The position numbers were made by a program, and so were the translations under genes. A stretch of DNA of 64,000 nucleotides, taken from contig JBOZIK010000001.1 of assembly GCA_051453625.1 (NCBI GenBank), positions 113,995,119 to 114,059,118 on the forward strand, read 5' to 3'. Below are positions 22,902 to 36,000 of this stretch, in pieces. This DNA comes from Welwitschia mirabilis. Lineage: Eukaryota; Gnetophyta; Gnetopsida; Welwitschiales. Below the pieces are notes generated by a model that searched no databases, had not been told where the DNA came from, and was given only the letters and a program-made list of their open reading frames with translations. The number at the start of each line of letters is the position of its first letter. Position 1 is the stretch's first letter.

Positions 22902-24228
22902 CATATATCTTTAAAACCATTATAATTCATCAATCCTTAGTTGTCATCAAGTTCTGTGTGACTTATATTCAAACTTGATTTTCCATTTCATATCATTTTT
23001 AATATTATATTACCATAATACTTTACCCTATCTTTAACCATCTTACTGATTACAATATTACTAATATATAGCTTACTATAATGACTCACAAATTTTTGAT
23101 TATAATATTAACATTAAAACTTAAGAAATACATACTATCATATTAATTATTCTAATAAATAATATTAGCACAATTAAGATCTCATGACCTATAATCTCAG
23201 CTAAAAGAAATAGAACCATCATAATAAATATGTAAGGGTTCGCATATTACAAAATGAAAGCATAAAACATAAATTCTTATTTACCCCTTTGTTTTATAAT
23301 TCCAAGCCATTTTTACTACCTATATCTTTGTCTTTATATTTCTATATTTATTATTTTTCTATTACCTTATCATATCTTATTCTTATCATATGTTTATTAC
23401 TATAGTTACCTATTTCTCATACCTAATTTTACTATATGCCTTTCAAAATAATAATAGAGATATTTAAATAACCAATGCCATTAATAGAATATTAATAACT
23501 AAACATATTTTAAGTTATTTCATAAAATATCAAAATATAGGTAGATATATATGTTTTATTTATAGCTAATAGCTTCTCTGATAATTTAGTTAAGAAGGTG
23601 TACAAAAAAATTTTATAAGACATCTTACTTAATGTTATACAAATAATTAAATTTACCACATAAAACACCTTAATAATAAATGTCATATTATTAACTTTAT
23701 TAGCTTCTCTCTGATATCCTTCTTTGCTATTGACTTGTTTTATATTCACTAAGTTATTCCTTAGTTTACCACTCCTATTCTATAATATATTTTATCCTTT
23801 GTATGTTCATCATACATGTTGCACCCTTACTTTATTATTTTCTATTTTACTATTGTGTTAAGGCCCATTTCATCTTAAAATTTCTTGTATTTCTAATAAG
23901 CTTATCTCTCTTGTCCTTTTAATGTTTACATCTATATTCCTTCATTTTTCTATTATTCCTACTATTTATTTGTATCTTTCTTCTATAACACTTACTCTTT
24001 CTTTATATTCTTTCTTTAATATTTCTACACCCATATCTATTTTTTTCTAAAGGGGCCATTTATGAGTTGGGGATTTAGAGATAGTATGTAATGGAGTCCA
24101 TGAAGTAGAAAACATAATCATCAAGGGGATAACTAGAATTTATTTTTCAGATAATAAAATATTACATTATTAATTAATTAATATATAATGTTCCATAGCT
24201 AAACTTTACATGAAGATGTAAAGATGGT
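22902..24228 (-). repeat. 5' LTR of the LARD-like element, part 1
   Basis: Aligns to about 15750-16980. It breaks at the copia insertion at 24229 and resumes at 33062. Confidence 0.7.
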
Positions 24229-25286
24229 AAAGGATCTTCAAACCCTAGAGGAAGGTGAATAATTTTTTAATAATAATTTTTTCTAGAAATTATACTAGCA
24301 TAAGAATTTATAATTAGACATGAAAAGGACTAGATGATATAATTCAATAAGAGATAATAAAAATGAAATAATAGTAATAAAAGAATGAAAAATGTGTACT
24401 AAACAAAGCAATTTATAGTGGTTTAGAAAACTCTTCTACTTCATTCTTAGTTGTCAAATTTAATCCTAAGCTGATCTAGATCTTTAATGCTTTTATTCTA
24501 GATTTATAGTTCAACTTGTAATCTTTACAAATAGACATTTCAAGGCTCAGTATCAACCCTTACAAAGAAAAGATTTTGGTAAAGGAAGTATGCCTAGATG
24601 CACTGGTTCACTAGATCTAATGCAGTGATTGACCATAATACTTGGAGTAACATTTTACAACAAGCTCATGTAATTTAGAAGTATGCCTTGACCAAAAACA
24701 TATCAATAGTACAAATTTTTTTTTCTTAGAAAGATTGAGTATCATAAGGCTTATATACACTTATTTATATAGTAGATAGGTTTAGTACATAAAAAAATAG
24801 GTTTAACACAATAATGTCTAGATCTAGTGTGGAATAACATCTAGAAAATAATCTAAAGAGTTCTATTTTTACTTTGACTAGTTGACTCCTCAAACCATCT
24901 AGTTGACCTAATTGATTACTGTTACTTGATCTAGTTAACCCCTTTCTCATCTAATTGATCTAAGTAACTTATGTTAGTTAATCTAGTCAATCTTGGTTGA
25001 TGTTTAATTAACTACCTTTGTCTAGGTTTGGTTGATCCCTCATAGGATCTAGTCAACTATCTTTGTTTAGGTTTAATTGTCTCCTTCTTAAATTTAATTA
25101 ACTCTTCTTAAACTTTGATAGTTTTTAGAAAATGGAATCTAAGAGAGACATCAATTGCTTATTTATCTTGTAAGTCTTTATCATCCTATAACTTTTTCAA
25201 TATATTTAATTTATAAATGGAATGTTAGTTTGACATTAATTTAATAACAAAAATCAACAAATAAAAAATATCAATTTGATGGAAGA
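24229..25286 (-). repeat. 3' LTR of the nested copia element
   Basis: Starts aaaggatcttcaaaccc on the plus strand, parallel to aaaggatctacaaaccc at 32014. Shared stretches include 'ggtaaaggaagtatgcctag' and 'gaatgttagtttgacat'. By minus-strand reading it begins TGTTGATTTTTGTTATTAAA. The divergence from the right copy is clearly visible by eye, so the insertion is old. Confidence 0.8.
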
Positions 25287-25949
25287 TTTTTCAAACTCCC
25301 TCTATCAATATTCCATGTATAATAAGTAATGAACATGAAACTTTGATAGATAACAAAAAACAAGCATTAATCATTAGAGCATAATAATTAATTATGAAAA
25401 AAGTATTGTAAGATATAATGATTAAGTATTGATAAAAAGACAAGTAATAGATAAGTATTATAGCACTAATAAATCTATCTAAAATATGTTTATAGAAGCA
25501 TTATCTATAGTTGAGAATATATTAAAAAAGTTATAATAGATATTCAAATGAAAGTAACTTTTAAAATAATAAGCATAGAATAATAGACATAATAAATGAA
25601 ACTATATTTTATCCTCCTTTTAACATCAATGATAATAGGGAAAAAACACAAGAAAGGATAATAATTAATCATGGAAAAAGTATTTAAAGATATAAGGATT
25701 AAGTATTAATAAAAAAACAAGTAATAAATAACTATTATAGCACTGATAAAGCTATCTAAAATACGTTTGTAAAAGCATTGTCTATAGCTGAGCATATATA
25801 GAAAAAGTTATAATAGATGTTCAAATACAAATAACTTTTAAAAAAAAAGCATAAAATAATAGATATGATAAATGAGACTATATTTTTTTTTCTCCTTTTG
25901 ACATCAATGATAAAGGAGAAAAACACAAGAAAAACAATTCATTAGAGTC
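25287..25949 (-). other. 3' untranslated part of the copia element
   Basis: Contains an internal duplication: 25370-25620 is repeated at 25630-25900, with shared 'tcatggaaaaagta', 'tagcact.ataaa.ctatct' and 'gttataatagat.ttcaaat'. A purine-rich GAGGGAGTTTG lies on the minus strand near 25300, about 30 bp from the LTR. No coding signal was seen. Confidence 0.6.
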
Positions 25950-26960
25950 TTTTTCTTTTATTCTTCCTCTAACTCAGAGATCTCTTCTTCTTTTTCTTCT
26001 CCCTCTTTTTGATAAGAACTACTAGCTTCTTTTAAAGTATCTGCCATCTGATAACCTATAGTTATAACATCATCCTTCATATGATGAGTACAAGAATCTA
26101 ATATTTTGAGAAGGAAAAGGTTTTCATTAGGAGAGGCCTTTTTTGATGAAGGATATTTGGAGGTAGATTCAAAAAATATATCCATTGTAGAAAGAATGGC
26201 ATGCCCTATGGATGACATGGGAGTTATAATTTCAAGCTTAGAATAAAACTAAACTCTAAAATCTATATAGATATTTGCAATAATAATATAATAAGAAAGG
26301 GATTTGGTTTTGTAATATTCAAGCTAAAAGACCATATTTTTTAGTATAATGATAAGGGCATCAATGGTATGATGAGTTCTTACCAAGTACCATATATATG
26401 CTTTATAGTTTGAGATCTCATCATGATAATTAACAAAAGGTAAAAAATTATAAGAAAAAACAAGATGTAAAAATCAGTATTTTGGAATAAAAGAGGAAGT
26501 TGAAAGAGTAGTTTTCCACTAAATAAAGTTATCAAAAATCCCTTAAGTGACTATAGTCTTGTCCTCCATAAAGTCACCCAAAGGTTAAAACTCTTCATGA
26601 TCATAACTAGGAAGATTTAAAATTGAAGAAATTAAATTTGGAATTGTATTCATTCTCTTTTCCAACACAAGGGTGGAAAGAGTAGAAGAGTCATCATCAT
26701 AAGTGGCATTGACATAAAACATTCTAATAAGCAAAGAATAGGCGAAGCTAAAGATAGTAAGAAAATAAGAAAGATCTAGGTCTTGGAGGAGTTTTATAAT
26801 ATCTTATAGTTCTTATAATGCATTTGAAGTAATAGATCATTCTTAGCACATAGGCTTCTAATCAAATCTTGATGTAAAATGGTTAATGTCCTCTTCTAAC
26901 ATGCCTTGGTAGAAATAAGAAGAATGTCTACTACTAAGAACCTTTTACCTTGATCTTCTT
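25950..26960 (-). pseudogene. Extra ORF downstream of pol, plant-transposon-domain-like, acidic tail
   Basis: On the minus strand a broken frame runs FAYSLLIRMFYVNATYDDDS, then VLEKRMNTIPNLISSILNLP, then HDEISNYKAYMWYLVRTHHT. It ends in an intact 86-residue frame (26218-25958) that starts MSSIGHAILSTMDIFFESTS and finishes in a Glu-rich tail. The 'FY.N......TL...V..K.......I...L.LP' pattern resembles the putative plant transposon protein domain found in extra ORFs and gag-like genes of plant retroelements. It sits between RNase H and the 3' LTR, where some copia elements carry an env-like gene. No signal peptide or membrane segment is seen. Its function is unknown. Confidence 0.5.
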
Positions 26961-27479
26961 AAGGGCCTCTCTACCATTACTATAATGTGGCACTTCTAAA
27001 GATAGGGGTGAAAAATGGAGAAAATAAACAAAAAGAGAGAGACAAAGAGTGGAAGATAGGTAATAAAGGAAAAAGATAGGGCACAAAACGTTTTTATAAG
27101 AAAGGTGAACTAAGTTAGATTTTAGGAAAAATTTAGGTCCACCACCCTTCTCTTATCCTTCTTTTACCTCATCTAGTTAACTAAGTTCAAGTCTAATTAA
27201 TCCATCAAGTCATGGATCTAAACTGACCAGATTTGGTCATTTGATACTTTAGTTTGATCAACTCACATTTAGATGGGCTAAGACTAGAATAAGTCTAGGC
27301 AATTAGGTGAATGTTCAATTAACCCTACTTCTCTAGGTCTGATTGAGTAGATTGAAAATATATTCGACCACTCTACTTTCAATCAGAGAATAGTGATAGC
27401 ACCCCTACTCCATGTTGAAGATGCAAAAATTTAATAGAATTTAGGATTCTTGTAAATATATCAGCTAGTTGTTAATTAA

Positions 27480-28100
27480 TTTTTATAAAATTCATAGTAA
27501 TATTATCTTTTTCAATTTGATCTCTAAGAAAATGATGTCCAAGTTCAATATGTTTATTTTGAGAGTTAAACAAGATTTTTCAATGTGTTTATTACACTAG
27601 TATTATTACAAAATATGGGTACCTAGTCATAGTTGATTTCAAAGTCTTTTAGCATTTCCTTCATCCTCAGAAGATATGTACAATATTTTTCTGCTACTAT
27701 GTATTCTTCTTTAGCTATGGAGAGAGAAGGAGTTTTGTTTCTTTCTTGTCCAGCCTACCAAATAATCACCAAGTAAGAAACAATCCCCACTTTTGTTCTT
27801 CTGATTATTCTTACACTAGTCCAATCTACATTACTAAATTCTATAGGATCAAAATATGTTTCTTCAGGATACTATAGTCCATAATCACAAGTATCCTTTA
27901 CGTATCTTATGATTTCTTTTATAGGTTAAATATATAATTATTTAGGATTTACTTAATATCTTATACAAATAGCCATACTAAAGGTTATATCAACTCTATT
28001 AGCTATTAAATACAATAATCTTTCTATCATACTACTATATAGTTCTTAATCTTATAAGTTTCTTTAATTGTTAAGACTAATTTTACATGTTGTTAACATA
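27480..28100 (-). pseudogene. Copia RNase H, decayed
   Basis: Minus-strand frames around 27700-27880 give FSNVDWTSVRIIRRTKVGIV and, in a neighbouring frame, LLGDYLVGWTRKKQNSFSL. These match the copia RNase H block in which an acidic 'DADWAG' segment is followed by 'DR.STSG...FLG...SW.SKKQ'. The first acidic motif reads NVDW, and a frameshift separates the halves. RNase H removes the RNA strand during reverse transcription. It lies directly downstream of RT, as expected. Confidence 0.65.
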
Positions 28101-28124
28101 GAAGTGGTGGTGGATTTTGCATTT

Positions 28125-28738
28125 TTAAGACCATTTCACTAAATCCTTAGTATACTTTGATGGGAGAATAAAGATTCCTTGATTTAATTGTTTAATTTGA
28201 AGCCCAAGTAACATACTTACTTCATCTAACATGCTCATATCAAAGTGTTTCATCATAATATTAGTAAATTCTTTTGTTAGTTCTTCTTTTAATGCTCCAA
28301 AAATTATGTGATCAACATATATTTGAATGATGATGAAATCCTTTTTAAATTTCTTCATAAAAAGAGTTTTATATATAGATCCTTTTTCACAACTATACTT
28401 CTTAAGAAATATTGTTAATTTTTCATTCCAAGCCTCAAGGGCCTATTTTAATCCATATAAATCTCTCTTAAGTCTATGGACATGGTTTGGTTTTTGAAGA
28501 TCTATAAAACCTCTAAGTTGTTCTACATACACCTCTTCATTAAGAACACCATTTAATGAAGCATATTTTACATCCATTTGAAAGACTTCGAAATTTTTAA
28601 GAGCTACAAATAAAAGAAACATTCTAATACTATCTAACCTAGCCACTGAAGCAAACATATTACTTACATTAATTCCTTTAATCTGATTATATCCTTGAGC
28701 CACTAGTTTTATCTTGTTCTTGATCACATGATTGTGTT
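28125..28738 (-). pseudogene. Copia reverse transcriptase, two frames, catalytic motif altered
   Basis: The upstream frame (28727-28443) carries NKIKLVAQGYNQIKGINVSN, VARLDSIRMFLLFVAL, FQMDVKYASLNGVLNEEVYV and a terminal RDLYGLK. These are the copia RT blocks in order. The second frame (28358-28125) carries FIIIQIYVDHIIFG, the catalytic block where YVDD is expected. The second aspartate is His (GAT to CAT). Between the frames, about 28360-28440, the frame is broken. Both the frameshift and the D-to-H change should abolish polymerase activity. Confidence 0.88.
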
Positions 28739-30240
28739 AAAATTTGTTTTTAAAGATCCATTTTATCTCTTATTGCATAGTTATCATACATTATGCATGA
28801 GTTTTATCCTCCTCATAGTAACCTAAGAACTAGAACACACATAAGCATAAAACTTTTTAAGGATTATTTAGTATGCACCCATGAATTTACATCTCCAATG
28901 ACTAAATCAAGAGGATGATCCTTAAATTCTTGAAAATTTTTTTCATCTAATTCTTATCTTAATTCTTGGTTTATTTCATTTTTCTTCCTTCTTGAATACT
29001 CCTTGCCATTTGTAAAATTTTGTAAAGGATATTCTTCATCACTTGTAGATAATGGTTTAAGACTAGTGTCATCAACTCACATATTTATAGATCATTCTAT
29101 TAATAGGATTCATTTGCTAAAGACTTTATAGGCTCTACTTCTAATAAAATAATCAAGAAAGATTGCTTTGTCTACTTTAGATTCAAACTTACTCAAGTAT
29201 TCTCTATCCTTCAAAACAAAACATGTACTTTTGAAGACTTTAAAATACAACACATTTGGTTTCCTTCTTTTCAAAGCTTATAAGGAGTCTTATTCATACA
29301 TTATTGAAGATATAGTCTATTGATGATATAGCATGTTGTACTCAATGATTATGCTTAAAAAAGTTCTTGAAACTTCCTCATCATGAGTATTATTATTGTT
29401 ATCTCTTATATAACTTTGTTTTTTATTTTAGCTATATCATTTTATTATGGTATTGTTGATGCTGAAAAATCATGATCCATCCCATTGTTGGCAAAATATT
29501 TTTCAAAATAACGGCTTTCAAATTTATGTCCATGATTACTTGTAATCCATTTAATAGAGTACTATTTTTAGTTTAAATTCTATTGCATATCTTAAAAAAG
29601 CTCTTAAATGTTTTAGCTTTGTTTTCTAAGAAAGAAATCTAAGTAAATCTAGAGTAGTTATCAATTATTACTAGAAAATATTACTTTCCTATCAAGCTCT
29701 TAGCTTGAGAATGACCTATCATGTTTATATGAATAAGTTCAAGAGGCATAGATGTGGATACTAAGTTTTTGCTCTTATAGAATATTTTAATTTGTTTTCC
29801 CTTTTAACAATAATCACCTAGCCCATGTTTATTAACACTAATGTTCAGAATCCCTTTCATAATCTCCTTTTTTATGAGATTTTTAGGTATACCATAGTTT
29901 ACATATTCTTAAAGTTGGTATCATAGCTCGTATTAGTTAACTTGTGAAAAATGACAAATGAAGGAAGGTTAGTCCATAATGTAGACATTATCTATCCTAT
30001 TTACTTTGAGAAGAACTCCATCTATTCTATCATGTCTAACTTTATACTTTTAACTATAAAAAACGACTCTATGACCTTCATCACAAATTTGACTAATACT
30101 AAGAAAATTATGTTTAAAACCATTTACATATAAAACTTTATTAATTTTAAGCATGTTACCTCCACCAATGCTTCCTATGCCTTTAATTTTTTTATTCCCA
30201 TCATCATTTAAGGTCACCTCTTTCCCATCAAAGTCATTCA
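28739..30240 (-). pseudogene. Copia integrase region, heavily decayed
   Basis: This stretch lies between a readable protease motif (30261-30298) and a readable RT (from 28738), exactly where copia integrase belongs. Only short matching pieces could be read by eye and many stops occur. The 60-residue plus-strand frame at 29951-30133 overlaps it and is probably a shadow. The call is mostly positional. Confidence 0.5.
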
Positions 30241-30254
30241 GGTATTAGAATCTT

Positions 30255-30310
30255 AATGTGTCACCTATCATATGGTGAGAGCAACCATTATCCAAGTACT
30301 AGGAATTTTC
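30255..30310 (-). pseudogene. Copia protease active-site remnant
   Basis: The minus strand reads YLDNGCSHHMIGD at about 30298-30261, matching the copia protease block normally written as aspartate-serine-glycine followed by CS.HM.G. Asn replaces the usual Ser or Thr, and a stop precedes the block. Confidence 0.7.
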
Positions 30311-30999
30311 ACTACTAGACCTGAAATCTATTTGAATTAATAAGCTTTTTAAATTATCATCTCTTATCCGCTTAGTCTCTTTAGATTATTGTGGTGATTA
30401 ATATTTATGTATAAACTTGAAAAGAAAAGTACTAGTACTACCTGAAAAAAGAATAACTTTTTTAAAATTGCAAACAACTTAGAGTGACTTTATTTACCAT
30501 AAAAATAGTAGGTAATATTTAAAATGAAATTGTTATTTTGCTAATTTACCTAATTAGAAGAACTTAATGATATTGAGGAAGGAAATCCAATACCTCTATT
30601 ATCATGGATTTAGTTTCCTATTTCAAGCATTTATTCAAATTTGCTAAAGCTCAAAAATAACAAAAAATTTTTACCTCTTGAAGCAACCCCTTATTTTGCA
30701 TTTGGATTTCTTATAACTAATCTCCAAAGCTTCCTTTTCCTTATATAGAAACTTTACTATTTTATTCAGTTCATTTATTAGCTTGATCATCTTCTCACAT
30801 TCTGAGTATAATTCTTAGTAGGTTTCTTCTAAATCTTCTTCCCCTTCCTCTATAATATCTAAATCATTTGATTCAATTGAATGGGGAATTTCATTTAAGG
30901 TTGGGGTTATTACCATGAAAGAGAGTCTTCTATCTCATTCGAACTCTTGACTAGAACTACTATTTTCTTCGTCATTCAAGTTATCCTAAGTTGCAATGA

Positions 31000-31950
31000 G
31001 AGATGGTCTTTTAGATCTTCTCTCATTCCCATAATTATTTGGACATTCATTAGTGACATGTCCATATCATTTGTAGGCATAGCACTAGATCTCATTTATT
31101 TTCTCTTGATCTCTTCTTAGTTTAAATTGATTTCTTTTGGTTTCTTTACTTATTTCTCCATCTTTTTTTTCCTATACAAGAATTTTTTGAATTTTCTTAT
31201 TAATAGTACTACTTCATATTCAGGAAGTCATCATCTAATCTCTCATATTTTGCTTCATCCTACATACTTTTTAAAGTAAGACGCTTCTTCTTATCTTTTG
31301 AAAATTTTAACTCATAAGTTTTAAGATTACCTTGTATTCATCTAGAGCCATTAGGTTGATGTTCTTACTTTCTTTAATGGCAATTACCTTTGATTCAAAG
31401 TGCTTAGGGAGAGATATTAATACTTTTCTTACCAGTTTTTCTTCATCCATTTTTCCTCCTAAGCTTGCCATTGAGTTAACTATGTTTGTCAGTTTGGTAA
31501 AGAATTCCTAAGGAGTTTTTTCCTCCTCCATATAAATATATTTGAAATTGGTGATAACCATCTTGAGTTTTACTTCTTTAACAATGGATGTTTCTTCATG
31601 AGTAATGGTAAGAATATCCCATTCTTCTTTGGTAGTTTCACAATTTACTATCCTTTTGGACTCTTTTGCACACACAACACACAAAATAGCATTAAGAGCA
31701 TAGGCATACAAAGTAGCATTTGCTCTATCTGTAGGTATCTATTAATCTTTTAGTTTTAATAAGATTTTAAAATTTCTAGTACTATCCTTCTTGGTTATTA
31801 TGGGTGGATGTATCCATTATAGACTACCTCTTTAATATCTACATCAATAGATCTGAGGATAATCCTCATTCTAGTATTCTAATAATCATAGTTAGTTCCA
31901 TCAAATAATGGTGGTTTTCTAGTGGAAAATCCATCTAAAGAATTACTCAT
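31000..31950 (-). pseudogene. Copia gag with degenerate zinc knuckle
   Basis: The start Met is at 31950, giving MSNSLDGFSTRKPPLFDGTN, the usual N-terminus of copia gag ('PP.FDG.NY..W...M'). The 67-residue frame at 31711-31508 carries LNAILCVVCAKESKRIVNCE and TKEEWDILTITHEETSIVKE, matching the UBN2-type gag core. At about 31090-31045 a CYAYK, stop, YGHVTNECP stretch is the knuckle. The second Cys is Tyr and a stop lies inside. The start sits 50 bp inside the primer site, a normal distance for copia. Confidence 0.8.
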
Positions 31951-32000
31951 GGCTAGGGTTATGACTCAAGATTTGTTATAATCTATTACTAATTCAACTT

Positions 32001-32012
32001 GCTTTGATACCA
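32001..32012 (-). promoter_or_regulatory. Primer-binding site for initiator tRNA-Met
   Basis: The minus strand reads TGGTATCAAAGC, one base (G to A) off the standard copia site, and touches the right LTR. Confidence 0.9.
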
Positions 32013-32013
32013 A

Positions 32014-33061
32014 AAGGATCTACAAACCCTATGTGGAGTGAATAGGTTTTTAATAATAATTTATTCTAAAAATTATACCAACACATATAGCAATAATTTT
32101 AAGCAGACATGAAAAGAATAAGCTAAAAAAATTAATGATAGTTGATTAAAAGAAAATAAAATTAATGAAAGAATGGAAAATGTACACCAGACAATGCAAC
32201 TTATAGTAGTTTAGAAAACTCCCCTACTCTACTCTTAGTTGTTAGCTTCAATCCTTGATCTGGATTTTTGTTTCTTTTCTTCTAGGTTTCTAGATCAACC
32301 TCTAACCTTTACAAATGGACTTGTCAAGACTTAGTCTCAACCTTTAAAAAGCAAGGCTTTTGGTAAAGGAAGTATGCCTAGATTCACTGGTTTACCTAAT
32401 CTAATGTACAACAATAATTAATGACACCACTTGGAATAGTAGTTCATTAGTACAAGCTCATGCATTTTAGAAGTGTGTCTTGATCAAAAAGATAACAACA
32501 ATACAAATGTTCTTTTCTTAAAAAGATTAGATGTAAAAAGTTTCCTATACATTTGTTTATATAGGAGACATGTTTAGAACATAAAAAAATAGGTCTGACA
32601 TAATAATAGCTAGATCTAGTATGGAGTAACATCTAAAAATAATCTAAAAAGTTCTACTTTCACTCTGCTTGATCGTTCCCTCAAACCATCCGATTTACCT
32701 TACTGATTGTCACCACTTGATCTAGTCAATCCTTTCTCATATGGTCGATTCGAGTAACTCACATTAGTTGAGCCCAACTAATGTCTAGTTGACCCCAACT
32801 AATGTCTAGTTGACCACCTTTGTCCAACTCTGATTGACCCCTTACTGGATCTAGTCGACAGCCTTTGTTCAAGTCTAGTTGTCGCCTTCTCAAATTCGAT
32901 CAATCCCTCTTGAACTTTGATAGTTTTTGGAAAATGAGATATGAGAGAAACATTATATACTCATATGTCCTGCAAGGCTTCATTATCCTATAACATTTTT
33001 AAGATATTTAATCTACAGATAGAATGTTAGTTTGACATCAATTTAGCAACATAAGTTAACA
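32014..33061 (-). repeat. 5' LTR of the nested copia element
   Basis: Parallels 24229-25286. It ends gttaaca at 33061, after which the long LTR of the LARD-like element resumes. Confidence 0.8.
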
Positions 33062-36000
33062 AAGGAGACTTTTATCTATTTTCTAAATAAGCCAAATCCA
33101 TTGGCCAGCAGTTGTATTTAATATTTTTAGACTAACACAAAGTAGGTAGTGTAATTCTCCATGTGTTTCAATTATTGGCATTCATTTTAATTTAGCCTTT
33201 CATTTCCATATAATATGTATGCCAGAGTATATAGCCTAAACAAAGATGCATGTTAGCATATTATTAAGAATGCAATATAATAAACATGCTATAGGGGTGC
33301 TAAGCTTAAGCCCTATTTTATGGCTTATCTTATTTATTCCTCACCCAATATAATCTAATAAGTTAACCATGCCTATTTGTATTTATATTTATTTATGTAT
33401 ACATATATTAGCCGATCTAAATAGTTTATTATATATGTATAATTTGCAAAAGAAAATCACTTTCCCTTATTCAGGAAGGAAACGTGGAGAAAAGGGACTT
33501 TTAACTTAGCACCTCTCAACTAATAACTTAGTAACTTAACCATACAGCCAAGCCATTGGGCATGTTGGCTTTTTGTCCACCTTCCATGTTATACAATTCA
33601 TGCTCTAATCAATACCCATTGTTGTATACCCCTTTATCTTTCCTTTAAGGAAATATTCAGTTTCTAAAACCCTTTACATGCCTCAAGGAGGATTTCCCCC
33701 TTTTTAAAATGTTTTATAACTTGGTAGACAAGTGTCCACCATACAGCATCACGGCACCTCTCTTCGGCATTATTGCTGCGGATGGCTTCTGTAACAGCCA
33801 TTTTCAATCCGTTAGAGCCCCTTTTTCTTGTCCTAAGGTGTTTTCTTTGATAGCCATTGCTTAAGAATCTAGTTTTTCCTTTTTTTCTTCCATTTTAAAA
33901 ACATTTTTCTGTTTGTTTTCATAGTCTCTATGGTGACTCTCACAACCACGAAAATTCTCCCTTCCACTAGCATATTTTTCTAAAGTTCTAACAACCTTTG
34001 AGTTGCAGTTTTCCTTTGGAAAAAGTGGTTATTTCCACTCCCCAATTGCAGGTTCTCCCTTGTAGCAATAGTGGTAAACACCTAATGCTTTGTCCGTCCT
34101 GTGTTTCTCTAAGATGAAAGTGTTTTCTGTGTTTTCTTCAAACTTACAATAAAACTATTATTCCACCACCAATGTCTGGAAGAAGACATGCATTTTATTA
34201 AATATAATCATGAACAATAGTTCAAACTTTAGAGCTATAGAGATGCATTGTTCAGGTACAGACTCATTATTTTAATAGTTACTCTCAATCTCTTCTCTTG
34301 GTTTACAACTTCCCACTCTTGTAAATGCAGTGAAAGGAAGAATTAGTTGTAGTTAGGAGATAAGCAGTGGCAAAATGGCAGAGTGAAAATACTATGTTCA
34401 ATGTCTCCCTCTAGAGTGACATTCTCTAAATTATTATTGACAAAATTAGAAGAAATATGCAATGTATTGCTGGTTTCATGTTATGCAAACTAAAGTGTGG
34501 ATTCTGTTTAGTGCTGGCTATGTGTTAAGCAAAAGTTAGTTATGTACTATGTTTATTTCTAAGGTTTTCCTTTTTTTGTGTAATAAAATGTATAATAGAT
34601 AATATATTTATTACTAAATTGTCCATTTTTTCTTTCCAAATTTACTCTTTGCAATTTCTTAAGCTTATTCAATCATTAGTATAAAATAGTTTATATTTGC
34701 TATATAATATAACAACCTACATGCATAATATATTAATTTGATTTTTTTCATGGAAAAAATAAAAAAAGTGTCATACAATGATTTATATATAATAGCATGA
34801 ATTCAAAAAACTTGGTCCCTTAAATAACAAACCAAAATTTATTCCTTTGTCTTAAATAATGTTTTATAAACTACTCTAGTGCTAAACTGAGTGCATAACC
34901 CTCAACTAAAGCTAGGATAAATTAAGACAATGAAAATTAGGTGAGTTTTAAACAAAATCAATAAAGCTAGGATAAATCCAATGTATAATTCTCTTTAGCA
35001 CTTAGTTTATATCAAATATTATCCATTCTAAAAGTAATTAAGAAGAGTTTTAACTAAACTCTAATTCTTCATTGGTGGTTTCCTTAATCTATATCAAGTA
35101 TTAACTCTATAACAAATCATATTGACATTAGCATTGAATTAAACATCTACAGGGCTTTAACATGCTCTAATGCCTCCCTTTTCATGAAGGTCCTTTATTC
35201 CATCCTTTGTACCATTGTTATTACAACACTAAATTTTGTTGGTTGTATTTAGCAAGAAGTTATGATTAATCATCAAATTAGTTTAGCAAATCAACATGGT
35301 GAAATGAAAGATCATATAAGTTTAATTATCTTCTAACTCAGGTAAGAAGTGAATGTACAGTTTTGTGGAGGCAATAACCTTGAAGATGTTCTCCTCCTTC
35401 TTGGCAACTCCTTCCTCCCTTCCCTTACCTTGTTCCTTCTCTAGTATTGCATATTAAAAAGTCTTCATTGTCTTCTAAGCAAAATTGTCTAACTTCCTTT
35501 CAATTGTAAGTTATCCTTTTTAAGCCACTTGAATTTCAAGAATGGCCACTTGTTATTTGGTATATATTCATCATGCAAGAAGACACCTTTCCCTTTAGAG
35601 TGTCCTATTAATTAATGTGCAGTCACCTCAACACATAGGTTGTCAAAATACTTTCCACCTCATCGATTAACATGCATACTGCCATATTTTTAAATTATTG
35701 TCATCTTAACATTAATAATTCACCGCTAATATTATTTGCCACTAAATTAAATATTAGTAACATTAAGTCTTTATTTAAATTTATTTTAGTTAATTAACAG
35801 TAGTAAGTAACCTTAGAATTTAACACACAACATTTTCCATTTAAGCATTTTCATCTATTGAGCATTGATATTTGAGACATTTAAATAACACCTTTAACTT
35901 AATTTAATTCACCATCTAATCATTATTAATATTAACATATAATANNNNNNNNNNNNNNNNNNNNNNNNNNNNNNNNNNNNNNNNNNNNNNNNNNNNNNNN

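Larger units (their letters stand above)
24229..33061 (-). mobile_element. Full-length Ty1/copia element nested in the long LTR
   Basis: Two LTRs of about 1.05 kb (24229-25286 and 32014-33061) enclose, on the minus strand, a tRNA-Met primer site, gag, protease, integrase, RT and RNase H, and then an extra ORF. That order (integrase before RT) defines copia. The flanks match the continuous sequence at about 16960-17000 in the sister LTR, so the insertion came after the LARD-like element. A clean target duplication could not be read; the candidates GATGG and AAAGG agree at three of five bases. All domains contain stops or frameshifts. Confidence 0.85.

Noticed and set aside
23510-23749. Minus-strand frame of 79 residues
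   Set aside because: It lies in the long LTR and is open because of AT-rich composition. The sister LTR does not keep it.
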